Assembly (NCBI RefSeq): GCF_019649055.1
Contig: NW_026570227.1
Coordinates: 1,984,001 to 2,048,000, forward strand
Length of the DNA stretch: 64,000 bases
Direction: 5' to 3'
Source: Paramacrobiotus metropolitanus
Lineage: Eukaryota; Tardigrada; Eutardigrada; Parachela; Macrobiotidae
Positions within the stretch are counted from its first letter, which is position 1. Each line of letters starts with the position of its first letter. Under the pieces are notes generated by a model, which was given only the letters and a program-made list of their open reading frames with translations, had not been told where the DNA came from and did not search any database. A program made the translations under genes and the position numbers. Shown piece after piece: positions 37,963 to 49,013 of this stretch.

Positions 37963-38040
37963 GGTTCACTTTGACTTCCGGCCATGCAGTTCATGATGTT
38001 TAACTAAAACATAAAAACATACTAATAAATAAAAAAATAG
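37963..38040 (+). repeat. Internal diverged copy of the terminal sequence
   Basis: GACTTCCGG.C.TGCAGTT.ATGA and the downstream words AAAACAT, TAATAAATAAA recur about 410 bp inside the left end, in the same orientation. This may be a nested or duplicated terminus. Confidence 0.45.
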
Positions 38041-38968
38041 AATAAATTCGTCAAGTGAATTTTCACGGAAGGTACTAAATTTTGTTACGTAAAAAATACA
38101 GCACACATTAACATAAACCTCGATATAATAAAAATTTCATATTAAAATGTACACACGCCTACTTGGTGGAACAAGTTTGGGGCTGCTTACGCGTGGCTTC
38201 ATGTCAGTTTGCGATCGCATGGGATCCAGAACGGCATCGAGAACCGCATGGCAGCACAAAATATTCTCAGTTTACACTGAGCGTGCGTGCAGAAACGTGG
38301 GATATCCGCTGGACGAAAGTGTTTGCTGCAGATCTTGCTGGTTGCGGAAGGAGTGCAGCCGTTGGCACAGTGAAAGCGATCAGCGCTACACAAAAAACAA
38401 CAAACTTAAGTAAACAAGACCATCGTATACGTATGCATAAAAACTGCGTGCCATCGCAGCGATACCAATAATAAACCACACGCAGCCTTTCTCACAAAGT
38501 TTCCTCATATTTAACATCGATGATCAACTGCACGATATCGTAAAACTTATTTAACAGAATAAGACAAGGATTAAGATGAATAATTTTAACAACTGTCTTT
38601 ATCGAACGGGGATCTTTTATTAATTGTTAAGAAAATCATCATGTTAAGGAAATCATAGTTATAATGAATAACAAAAAATAAATTGTAAACGTGTTATTTT
38701 AACAACAAAACTAAGATGCACGGATAAATACTCAAAAAAATTAGACAAAATAATGGTATCATTATTTAAAAAAATACTACGGGTATTCAAGAGATCGTCG
38801 CAAAAATCTAACTGCAAACAGTTAATGCTGCATAAATTAACATAATAATCAGCGTAAATCAAACGAAAGAGCGAACTACTGAACGAAAAAATATACTAAA
38901 ATACTAGACTGCGATAATAATTTTGTTGTCAGCGTCAATGCTCACTTGAAAAAATTGTGATGTTGCAC
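38041..38968. other. Left arm of the element, no resolved gene
   Basis: On the minus strand a possible acceptor near 38396 opens frames with segments such as ICSKHFRPADIPRF, but none joins in phase to the exon at 38969-39185. I do not call a gene here. Confidence 0.3.
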
Positions 38969-39185
38969 TTACCAAAATTGGCGTGAAAATTACATGGATT
39001 TCATCCAGTTGGACGTGTGATCGGAATCCAGTTGGAAGTCTCCCGTTTTTATTCAGTTCGTACATTCCTGCACCACAAACGAGCGCTCCGCTACCGCAAC
39101 TTTCGTCATGAAATCTGTCAAAAATCGGGAAAATTGCGGTAAAAATATGGTGCTGCGTAAACGTCAGCCCGCATTGCATGGGCAT
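38969..39185 (-). CDS. Probable coding exon of an unresolved minus-strand element gene
   Basis: Opens with ATG at 39185, runs in frame for about 72 codons and stops at a good donor (TTTTG followed by GTAAGTGC). It contains GSGALVCGAGMYELNKNGRL and VQLDEIHVIF, which look like beta strands of a globular domain. The frame beyond the donor is not resolved. The function is unknown. Position in the left arm, outside the core gene block, would suit a fibre-like or accessory gene, but that is only a guess. Confidence 0.35.
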
Positions 39186-39426
39186 AACGTTTTCACCAGA
39201 AAAAAATTATCATGAACATTAAATTTAACAGCATTTTGTGAAATTCTTATCATTTCTGCAAGGCTTACCTGTGAGTCCGCCAGCCCAACGTCTCCCGTCT
39301 TTCCCCCCGTCTACCGTCGCATTCAGCGTGGCCTATCCCAAAATCCTCCTCGGGTACCCCGTCGTCTCTATTTCTATCGTTTTTCCCTATCGTCTGCTGT
39401 TGTGGCCCGCAAATTTCACGGCCCCC

Positions 39427-39494
39427 GCGTCCATTATAGCCCCGCGTCTGTCACAGCCCCGCGTCCGCTACAGCTCTGCGTCCGTCACAACCCC
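39427..39494 (+). repeat. 17-bp minisatellite, four copies
   Basis: Units GCGTCCATTATAGCCCC, GCGTCTGTCACAGCCCC, GCGTCCGCTACAGCTCT and GCGTCCGTCACAACCCC lie head to tail in a C-rich island (about 39270-39580) that stands out from the AT-rich surroundings. Confidence 0.85.
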
Positions 39495-39800
39495 GCGCCC
39501 TCCGCCGCCCAGCTTCCTGCCATTCCTCGATCCCCCCACCCCCGCCCCCGCTGCGCTGCCCTGTGTGTTCTGCTACCTATAACGCCCCTGTTTGTACTGT
39601 TACCTTTATGCGCTGCAAAACCACACTGCGTACGATTATCGTCAGAGAATTTTATTTACTTAATTACCGTCGTATTAAAAGAACTGCCACAAAATCATCA
39701 AGTATACAGTTTACAAGTATCAAATCACTACAAATTACATTGCCATCTTATTTCCTATTCTCAATTCAATGTGGCTAGGCAAAAAAAACACTGGATATTG

Positions 39801-40102
39801 TCAAAATTGTTTTTTATGGAAAAGATCGTCGTCCAAGTCGGCCTTCCATTTGGCCGCCTGTTTCATTTCTTCATGCATCTGGGGCGTAATTTTAGAGGCA
39901 AAAAATGCCAAAGGCACTAAAAAACAATTAAATTACCTAAAAGCTAAGAAAATTATTAACAGCACTTACAATTTGCCTGCTGAGCGCTGCGACGCAAAAA
40001 CGCGATGGTGTCCGCATCCAGATTCAATCTGCGGATTTCTTCTGGAAGATCGCTGTCCTCCGGAATGGTGGATGAAATCTCGTTGCTTTGCTGGCTGGCC
40101 AT
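39801..40102 (-). CDS. Small spliced element protein, 82 aa, unknown function
   Basis: Two exons, 40102-39970 and 39916-39801, joined in phase 1 across a 53-nt GT-AG intron. The protein starts MASQQSNEISSTIPEDSDLP, is acidic and Ser-rich at the N terminus, then has amphipathic stretches (LNLDADTIAFLRRSAQ, MHEEMKQAAKWKADLDDD). There is no TM segment or signal peptide. The intron size is like those in other genes of the element. I do not recognise the family. The coding call rests on the clean splice junction, the continuous frame and the start context. Confidence 0.55.
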
Positions 40103-41270
40103 GTTGTTGGAAATCTTGAATTGCAGACTGCAGATGGCTTGACTGACTTCATTTCTGTCGCTAGCACAGACTTATGAGCTAGAAAAATCTTTAACTGTCA
40201 ACACGATGGAACGTGATGTTCCATCACTTTCTACTGAACAATCGCATTGGAACGTACACATTCACGATTGCGATTCTCCTAAAATACAATATCTTTAATT
40301 TTACGCTTAAACGTTTGAAAATTCAACAGGTACGTATAAATATGAGTTGTACATGTTTGTGAATAAAGTATAATGGTGATGTTTGTGATTCAGCTAGCCG
40401 TGCCATTGTGATATCGTTTCCTCCTTGGACGCGTCTGTTTAGCGTGTATGCGTGTACATCTGTGGCCAGAAAAAGTTCCTGGCGGCACTACGCACATTTT
40501 TTCCGCACGAACCCTACCGTAAGTTCCTTGTCTAATTACTATGTACTAATTAACGTTTTTTACCTAATACTTCGAAGGCTTATACTGAATGCTATTTGTT
40601 TTGATTGTATTCATACAGAACTAGAGTTTTGTGATCCAGTAGACAGTTTCGGGACTTGTAACGTTTGCCCTGGCTCTATCGGAAAATTTTCACTACTGAT
40701 CTCGACGAAATTTTTCTTTCTGCATAAAAATCAACTTTTTATTCTTTTTGCTTACTGTTTCATACTTTAAGACTTGTTAATTATTACTGAACATTATATT
40801 ATTTCTACTTTATGAGTCCGAATGCAATTAATTACTAAAAATAATTGTTTACAGGTTATTACAAGCGGGATAGCGATACTATTAGGAACACCATCTATCC
40901 ATAGGCTACACTGCGTGAACGTTTACGACGGTACAACTTACTTTTCGGAGATATATTATTCTGTGTTCCTAGCATAATATTAATATTGTTACATCGTAAT
41001 TAATGCTATACTTTTTCTTTACCGCAATTTATTTTTATTATCATTAAACTGTCTTACTTGCAGATACTTTACCACAATTACAACGGACTACGGCCGTATA
41101 CCAAGCGCCAAAGTACATTTCCCCTTAAATATTTGTTTGTGAACTATTTGAATAATTTATTATAATTTTGGTGTATTATAGCAATTGATCAGTTATATCT
41201 GCTGTAATTATAAGTGTAACTATTTGCAGGCTGACATCACGACTGTGCTAGCATCACAACGCAAGTCCAT
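40103..41270. other. Element region with exon-like pieces, unresolved
   Basis: Plus-strand fragments with plausible splice sites occur (donor after 40518; acceptors before 40858 and 41064), but I could not link them in a single reading frame. They may belong to an upstream part of the gene at 41271 or be noncoding. Confidence 0.3.
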
Positions 41271-41861
41271 ATGGCTGAGCAGGAGCAAAGGTCAAAGCGG
41301 AAAATGGAACCAACAGAGTAAGCTAATTTCGTAAAAATATTCAGTGAAGGAAAAACAGTTTTCTATAGCATAATTTATAATTTCCATGAGAATCGATTCC
41401 GGTTTTCAAAATTTACCAAGTATAATACTGCTACTGAATAATATTCAATCTGCTGTACAACCAAATCAACCAAGTCTTGTATCGTTTTACCTTTATTTTA
41501 ATTTGAACGTAAGCAAAATAAAAATACAGTAAAATCAAAATTATTCAATAGTTCAAAGACATCAATACTATTTAAGTCATCGGTCAGCAGAAGTGATGTA
41601 GTGCCAGAGTTATTTGCAAAAATGGAGCAGCAGAGAAAACACAAGCCAGCTCTCACAGCGCTTGCTGCGGCTTGTATAATTATCCTGGTGATAATAATTT
41701 TAGTAGGCGATATTATTCTGCCTATCGTAATAGCGACGATACAGCAACAACAACAGCAGCAGCAGCAAGAGCTTAATAAAAATCAATCAGGAACGTTATT
41801 TTCGTCGACGTACCCGAACGGGAGCGTCGTCAAGTCCGGCAGTATCCTTCGTTTATCATAG
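41271..41861 (+). CDS. Small Q-rich single-pass membrane protein of the element
   Basis: Two exons, 41271-41317 and 41588-41861, joined in phase 2; 106 aa. The N terminus is charged (MAEQEQRSKRKMEP). One long hydrophobic helix follows (LAAACIIILVIIILVGDIIL and onward), then a polyglutamine run and a short polar tail with a sequon (NGS). This resembles a type II membrane protein. The 3' end overlaps the end of the polymerase gene on the other strand by about 79 bp (41783-41861). No family is recognised. A role as a virion or membrane component is speculative. Confidence 0.5.
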
Positions 41862-44800
41862 GTAAGCTTAAAGCGCTTTACCCGGTCCACAGCATCAATT
41901 TCAAGGGTCCGTTTATTACGCCGTATCACGGAAGAATACCGTAAGGGGTACACTTGAGGTCCAGGGGTTGTCCAGAGTGAAGTGAAAGTATTTAAATTAA
42001 GTGTTTTCTTGATAGTTCGATTGAGTGTAAAACCTTTAACTTTGCAGACATGCTTTCCTTTGTTCGTCACATAAGCATAAGATTTAGGAGCGCAGATGGT
42101 GACCTCTGTGATGAATTCACCATCATTTAATTCGTTTGTCAAGTCCCCCATGTAGTTTCCCAATCGCACTTCAGGATCTCCTTGCCGATGAATCCACATT
42201 AAGGAATCAGTATCAAAATATATTAGGTTACGCCCAACTTGAGCCATATAATTGTATAAGTGAAGGCGGGCATGGGCAGTCGTAAACCTAAATTATCCAA
42301 CCAATAAATATTTTTGAGAAAAACGTATTTAATATATTTATGTTGCACTTACGCCGCAAGGATAACATTAGTCTTTGGATTAACTGGAATAAAGTCTTCC
42401 TTGGACTTGTACGCAACTTGAATAACGGTGTCACTGAAGAATTCGATATTGTGAATTTCCAACGCATCATTTAATAAAAGTTCGTAAAAATCTTTGGGCT
42501 CGGAAATGAACTGTGTAGACAATCTGTCCTCGCGCATCCCGAGTCGGCCCCAGAAACTACAAAAAGAAAAGAAAATAAGCAATTTCAACTAATGTATACC
42601 TAATGAAACTGAAAAATTACTTGTTTAAAAATAACTTTGCAAGGGCGCGAAGCCCCAGATTTTTTCCACTTTCTCGGCGTCAATAGATACACCTTCTCGA
42701 AGTAAAAATTCTTCCACATACTGCTTTTTTTCTTCTTCTGTTTTAACATTAGAGGGCCAACCGCTGGCCTCCGTTTTTAATTTCAAGAAATGCTGGATGT
42801 ACTCTTTAAATAAACCTTCGCGAGAACTCGGAAAATGCCAAATTTCGTAGACTTTTATCACCGTATATCCCAGGGATAGTGCCTTAATGATTTCCACAGA
42901 GCACCAGACGCCCGTAAGTGATCTTTCGGTGTCTGTGTGCTGACAGCTAGAATTTTGCTGCGTCTCAGCACATAGTCGGCATAGTGGAAAAGTTAATTTT
43001 TCAGTACGGTAGGGTAGAACAGGTAACCATAGGCTTTTGGGCGGTAGAATGGTCAGGTAAAATAGCCCAAAATAAGTTTCCAAATTTGGATCAAAGTCCG
43101 CAGTAATTCGCACGTGTGGGCCAACTGGATATCTCTTCCGCGAATTCACAAAGGGATATTCCGATATGACATCGGCAAACCTAAAAAACACCTCTCATTA
43201 AAATTGAGATTATAATCTTTTCTTAACTAGTTGTACCGTATTTGTTCTCCGGGCTCGCATTTATAATGCAACCGTGTCCCGTTGGTCCGGCCTCCATATA
43301 GAGCATCGCGAGGTTGAAGAGGTGCGTGAACATGAATATCTTTTATTGTTTCACGAAAATCCTCATCCTCTGCCAATTTCTGATCGTACTCGCTTTCCCA
43401 AATTTTAACAACAGAGTATCCCATTTGTTCAAGGGCGATTTCCCGCTGGACGGTTGCCACATGCAAATCCTCCATCGTTTGTTTGAGAAAGGATTTACAA
43501 ATGTGCGTTTCGTGGTTGCGGGATTGCCGTGCCAGAAGTCGCCATAGAATTCGTAAATAATTTCCGCTTCTTCGTCATAGCCGTCCACGTAAAATTTTCC
43601 AATCTTCTGTTCTCTTGCAAGTGCTTTGCCTTCTGTCATTTCAATGTAGCACAACCATTTACCACATTTGACTGATTGCATGCGCTGACTAGGGTTTTTA
43701 ACAATAGCAATAAGGTTTTTTTCCAATATCCGTGCGCGCCAGAAAAAATGGCATATACCCGCAATTGTTAGCGCGGAAGTAAATGGGCAAAGCCCACCTG
43801 AAATTCCCATAAAGAGCTTTCTGAATTCTTGAGAGCAAACGCGTAAGGTGTTAACATCCTGCTTGCAGTATTTGACGAGCTCCTCGTTGACATTGTACTT
43901 TCCTTTCTTTTTTCTCCGATCTTTTCGATAAAATCTTTTGATAAAGTCTTTTCTTTCTTTGTTATTCATCAAGCTATAATTGAAATCCTCCCTTTTAGGA
44001 TAGGGAATAATTTTGCCAAAATTTTCTGGGCGATTGACCGGATGAGGGAATTTACCCTTTTGCTCTGTCGCTCCAAACGCTTGAGCCCAAGCGTCTAACG
44101 ATTGGGGATTGTAATTCAAAGTATCACGAAATTTTATGCCAAATTCAGGAACATCCAGTTGCATAATTTTTGAGCCGTTCATTATGAGCTTTGGAACTAT
44201 CCCATTTCTTAGTAACCATTTTAGAACAAAAAAACCGTCGAACGCCCGAAGGTTGTGGGCCAAGACGTAGAAGTTTTTAAATGATCCAGAAAACAAAAAC
44301 TCGCAAAATTCTGTTGTTATATCCCGGCCAATATCGGACGAGTCGGCAGGAAAAATCCATTCCTGGCCGTTGTCGTTTTGAAGAACGGCCAGGTTCGGAA
44401 TAAAACTGCCCGTTTCCGGACACGGGTAAGTCTCAAAATCGAAATAGAGAAACTGGGCTTGTTCATGCTTTTCGAGATCCTGGTCCGTCAGGACTTCGGG
44501 CTCAATGTAGCAAACATGGTCATTTGTTACGTGTTCTTTGCACACCGTGCAAAAAATCTCACCGCACACGTGGTCCGTCGTACGAAACGCTCTGGAGACA
44601 AATGATTGGCAAGATGGACAGACAAATAACGTTTGACATACCGTAATCCCGTTTTCTCCCGAGCCAGCAGCGCGATGATGATTGAAACACTCTTCACTGT
44701 AAAATGTTCTGCAGCAGTCCGAACAGTAAATTCTTTCTCCTCCAGGATTACATTCGAATCGCAGGCATTGTTTGCAACGGTATTGGCATCGATGGCGATT

Positions 44801-45758
44801 TTTATGATCGTATCCGCGATTGCAACGGTCGCACCAGTACGATGTTTTGAACCAAGCCGGCAGGCTTTTCAAGACATCAAAATGGTTACTATGATGTAGC
44901 AGACGAATTTTTTTTTCGGCATATTCGCCGGCATAGACGATCGTATTGAGGTGGTCGACACTCGTTATCAGGATTTGGTAGTCCGGTAAGGCCAGTTGAA
45001 ACTGTTGAACGTCTTCCAAAGTATATTGTCGAAGATCCAGTCCTGCGTTAGCAATGAGTTCTTTAGCCATTTTTGTCTGCAGCGTTCTGTCGGAAGCCGT
45101 ACAGAGTTTTTTAGTGTGATACAAGCGTTCGTACAGCGGTATATTGTCATCTGCGAGGGCCTTAGCTATAACAAGCGCACGAGCCAAACAGAGGTTATCT
45201 GAATTACGAACAGCTATTACGCTCCTCATGGTCTCCAGCTTTTTTGCGCAATAATAAAGGAACATCGTATCGACAGGATCCAGCGGGAAGGTTGGAATGG
45301 TGAATTTCCAGCTCAAAAGAATCATCCAGTACAAATTCTTGGTTCGAATTGAGTACGCGAGAAACTTCTTTCATCAATCGCGCAACGGTTAACTGATCAC
45401 GACGAATGAAAGGTGTGTGAATAGGAAACGAGAGGTGACGGCTATGCAACTTGATTCTTACCCGCTCGTGATCTGGGATGTCAGTAAGGATTTCATTTAA
45501 AATTTCGTTCAAAATGGCTGTTATGACATCGGGAATCTCAGCAAAAGGAATATGACTGAGGCGATGAACTTTGCACGCAAATCTTTTACACGTCATCTGA
45601 TAACGGCGATTGTAAAAATCGTTTATCGGTTTCAACACGAAAAAGTTCTTTATATGAAGCGGGTCTTCGGTAACATCGTCATCATCAACAGCATTAGTAT
45701 CGTTATCATTATTATTAGAATCAACTGAATCAGCAGCGTCAGCAGCTATGCGAGGCAT
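41783..45758 (-). pseudogene. Protein-primed family B DNA polymerase (PolB) of the Polinton, frameshifted
   Basis: Replicates the element by protein priming (family knowledge). Exons on the minus strand: 45758-43237, 43180-42621, 42556-42353, 42287-41783, with three 56-65-nt introns. The N terminus is acidic and Asn/Asp-rich. Next come the Zn-binding Cys/His cluster usual for Maverick PolB (YWCDRCNRGY, CPSCQSF, CTVCKEH), exonuclease motifs YFDFETYP, NLRAFDGFF and YCKQDV, a diverged polymerase motif A (DVISEYPFVN, usually D..SLYP), and motif C YFDTDSL followed by KVKGF. The reading frame is broken by single-base changes at a T6 run 45240-45245, near 43478-43488 and at T6 42660-42665. Similarity continues across each break. 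It is either a recently decayed gene or an assembly artefact. The start at 45758 (MPRIAAD) is preferred to 45779 because the latter overlaps the upstream stop. Confidence 0.9.
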
Positions 45759-45775
45759 TTTTGCAAGCAGAAAGG

Positions 45776-47273
45776 TCACAGCAACTGGTTCTTAATGACA
45801 GAAAAGTGTTCCTGACACTGCTTCACAAATTCTAACTCATCTGACTTTATATCAACACAATTTTTTATGGTATCGCCAGATCTGATACGTACAGACATGG
45901 CTGAGTCATCAGAGGCAGTCGTAGTACGGTTTTCATGAACAAAAGCTGCTTGGGTATTGGACGTGGTGTCGATAATGCACCAAGATAGGGTTTCCGGATG
46001 CGCATTGGCGGTGGAGGCGGAGACTGTTTTCTGGCGGTACTTTGCAAAAGCAGGCGTATTGGTCCATTCTACAATCTTTTCCAGAATATCCATTCCGACA
46101 ACCAGTTCATTGCACCGCGTATTTTTATGGCGGGCAATAACGAACTGTACGTTGGATTTTTTATGCAACCGGTAAAAAGCCATGAAAGGATTATTGGATC
46201 CTTTTCTGACAAAGATGCTATACGCATCGCGGTACTGTGAATAACTTCGGAAGGTCCGGTCGTCCCGTTTATCAGTAAAGGTCTGGTAGAGCCAGTCCAC
46301 GGATTCAGCGTTTGCTAATCTGATACGCTTGGCAGGTGGCACGAGATGCTGGTCCCCAGAATCCGCTGGCGCTGCAGTAACAGTATCTACAAAATAAATA
46401 ATGTAAATATTCAAAAAAAAGTTTAGGATCAGAATAAGAAACTTACTTTTTGACGATGATGATGGAAGTGCAGAGGTACTGGGTCCAGCAACTTCAGCAG
46501 TTGGAGATGTAGTGACAACAGAAAACGGAACGGAAAGCGGTGCTGTTGAAACCGACAGCGACTGATCTGTGATGGGTAATGGATCGGGAAGTTGTTGATC
46601 ACCAGGTAGAGCTGTAGGTTGCTGCAGAGTGTTATGTGGCGACAGAATAATGTAGAGATGGCGCTGCTTGTAGTATTCGTAGCGGGCAATATATCCTTGC
46701 ACTGGATCAATGCCTGCAATATATATATACCTTTGGAAAATAAGTTGCAATAACAAACAAAGCATAAGACTCGCATTTTAAGTCTTCCAGGCGGCCATAT
46801 AATGGTGTTAAACGGAATATCTGGTCACCCACTGCAACATGAAAATGAAACTTGAGGCGTATGTTGTTGCTGCTGCTGCTGGCACAGAAATAAAAATTGT
46901 GTAGATACCGTGGTGGCAGATTTCCGCACCAGTTGCTTCATCTATAAAATTAAAGAGTTTCTCAGCTATAAATTAAGTGAACGAGATGATAAAAACTTTT
47001 TAACCTTTAAAAATCGGCTGAATGGGTGGTGGAGACCACGGACTTGATTGAAGGTGTAGTTCTGGCTGTTGCTGTTGTTGCTGTTGTTGTTGTTGTTGCG
47101 TAACTACAACAAATTTATATTTCAACAACTGTACAAAAATTTTTGCGTTTAATTATACCCAAAGTACTTGTTGTCGGAGTCGTAAGAACATTATAGTCCT
47201 GCAGCTGAATTTCCAGGTCACTTAAAACTTTATCCCAAAGAGCTTCGCCATCAAACGCATTAAGATCATCCAT
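45776..47273 (-). CDS. Glutamine-rich protein upstream of PolB, several exons, unknown function
   Basis: Starts at 47273 (MDDLNAFDGEALWDKVLSDL). Exon 1 (47273-47159) joins exon 2 (47103-47005), which carries a CAA/CAG tract. More exons follow through about 46800, 46400 and down to TAA at 45776. The junctions between 46941 and 46710 are not resolved. An intron at about 46391-46446 is clear. The C-terminal part contains SVDWLYQTFTDKRDDRTFRS and CNELVVGMDILEKIVEWTN. The stop lies only 18 nt before the PolB start. A TATATAA sequence (47351-47357) lies about 78 nt upstream of the start. I do not recognise the family. Position next to PolB would suit a terminal-protein or regulatory role, but nothing in the sequence shows it. 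Confidence 0.6.
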
Positions 47274-47434
47274 TATCCATTACGTTTAAAGAATCAACAA
47301 CGAATGAAAGCAAGTAGAGAAAAAAGGAAAGCAGAATAAAACTATTACAGTTATATAGTATCAGCAGAATGCAACTGCTACATTTTGCAGTGCAACATTT
47401 TGTCACACACAATTTTCCAGAACAGCAAAATGTA

Positions 47435-48788
47435 TCAAGTAAAATAAAGTGACGTGACGGCTTCAACAGGCTGACGGCAGTACGGGCAGAGGCTTCCTCG
47501 GTCTAGGGTCGCTTTGGCGCACTGTCCGCACATGACCAAATGCTTACACGGACTGATCAGCGTGTTGGCATACCGCGACAGACAGATTTTACATTTCAAC
47601 TGCTCAACGGTGCGGGCATCGTCTCCGACGGGTACTTCGGTGGCATAGTGCAAAAAATGCTTTTGCTCCAAAAAATCGGCGTTGTGGAACTCCACCGCTT
47701 CTTCCAATTCCTCCCAAAAATAGAAACGGCCCTTCTTCTTGGCCTTAGCGGCATCAATTTGGTCTTGACTGAAGCCAACGAGCCGTGCTTTGTTTTCCAA
47801 AACTGTCATACCTACATATTATTATTATTATTAAAAAATAAAAGTAACAAACAGATGAAACCCACCTTGTATTCCAATGTCGGTAACAGGGGACTTGCAA
47901 GCTCGTATAACATCGTTGATGAACCGTTTGCCTTTTACATTCATCAGATATGCACAGGCTGGTGATTGGCGGGCATGTTCAATCCATGGTTCCAGATCCA
48001 GCGGCAATCCAGAAATGAAGACATAGCAGTAAAAACAGCGTACAGCATCCGGGCATACCGAAACTCCCGGCACAGTAAGACCTGCGTAATAATAAAAAAA
48101 CCCATTGTCCTGTAAACAACGGGCGACCGGAAGCGCGAAGCGCTCCGGTCGACGTTGTTTACCGCGTCCGACACATTAGCCAAATGTGTCGGCAGCGAGC
48201 AACGGGGCCCCCCCACCCCCCTTCGCCTGGTTTAACTGTTCGACCAGCAATCGTGAGTTGTTTTTCTTGTCAACTTGATAGCCAAAAGAATGTTTTGTTG
48301 TAAAGCTCACCGCAGTTGTAGAATCCAGCTTCGGCCAGCTTGTACACCAAGTGTTTTTTTTCTTCGGGCCACGGTCTGTCGTCAAAGGAAAACGCCCGCG
48401 CATACATGGTGTTATACTTTGCGCAGTCGGGATTGTTTGGTGGTGAATGGTTGTACTCAATGTTGTCCTGATCGTAATCCATCCGCAGCCCGTTGCATTC
48501 CACCCACATCTGTGGGAAGTTATCTTTAACTGCTTTGCCAAAGCATGGATTCTTGCACGGTGTTCGATAGATGCCCGTTAGACATGTCCCCTCAATCTCA
48601 CAGCAGTAAACACAACGGATCTGGTGCTGGATCCCCGTGCAGTACCAGCCCAGTTCGGCGTACTCTTTCGCCACTTCGAGGGTAATTTTACCCCCACAAC
48701 CACGAAATGTTTCAATGCGATTCTCAACACTTTCGGCTGGATAGCGCGGATCCCCACGAGGGCCAAAAGCACTTGCAAAACCGTCCAT
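47435..48788 (-). CDS. Inhibitor of apoptosis (BIR-BIR-RING) carried by the element
   Basis: Predicted to block caspase-driven cell death and act as a RING E3 ligase (family knowledge). Exons: 48788-48311, 48081-47866, 47811-47435, both junctions phase 1 and GT-AG. BIR1 is in exon 1 (core GWYCTGIQHQIRCVYC) with an insertion before its distal His/Cys. BIR2 is split by intron 1: RPWPEEKK and AEAGFYNCG lie before it, VRCFYC with WIEHARQSPAC after it. The RING is at the C terminus: CKICLSRYANTLISPCKHLV, then CGQC and CPYC. No break is seen. A TATA box lies about 53 nt upstream of the start. The gene sits between replication and structural genes on the same strand. IAPs occur in baculoviruses and other large DNA viruses; capture from a host is likely. 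Confidence 0.88.
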
Positions 48789-48838
48789 TGTTCTGTTAGC
48801 GTGTAGCCGTGCGTGCGTGCGTGTGTGCTCTGCTCTAC

Positions 48839-48937
48839 GGTTTATAAAGCCCAGTGTGAACAACAAAATGCTGAGCAACAAATTGCTGAACCGGATTTTG
48901 TGGTCAGGGTGTTTAGTGTATTTGATTATTATAAATA
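48839..48937. promoter_or_regulatory. Divergent promoter region with two TATA boxes
   Basis: TATAAA on the minus strand (48841-48846) lies 53 nt upstream of the IAP start. TATAAATA on the plus strand (48930-48937) lies 77 nt upstream of the start at 49014. The two genes are transcribed away from each other, so this short spacer probably holds both promoters. Confidence 0.6.
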
Positions 48938-49013
48938 CAGGCTTCTAATTCCAACTCGTTTTCATTATTCTTCCTGACACTTTTAGTTAGTCTACCTTTT
49001 CTTCTGATATACC

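Noticed and set aside
38199-38393. Possible THAP-like zinc motif (ICSKHFRPADIPRF) on the minus strand
   Set aside because: Only the CxxH half is present. The upstream Cys pair and the conserved Trp/Pro of a THAP domain are missing, and the frame does not join the nearby exon.
39238-39582. Pro/Ala-rich plus-strand open frame in the C-rich island
   Set aside because: The frame is open because of low complexity and a 17-bp minisatellite; there is no domain or splice support.
45240-45245. Programmed ribosomal frameshift in PolB at the A6/T6 run
   Set aside because: The shift needed is in the +1 direction, and a -1 slip leads to a stop at once. Similar breaks at other homopolymers favour indels or assembly error over recoding.
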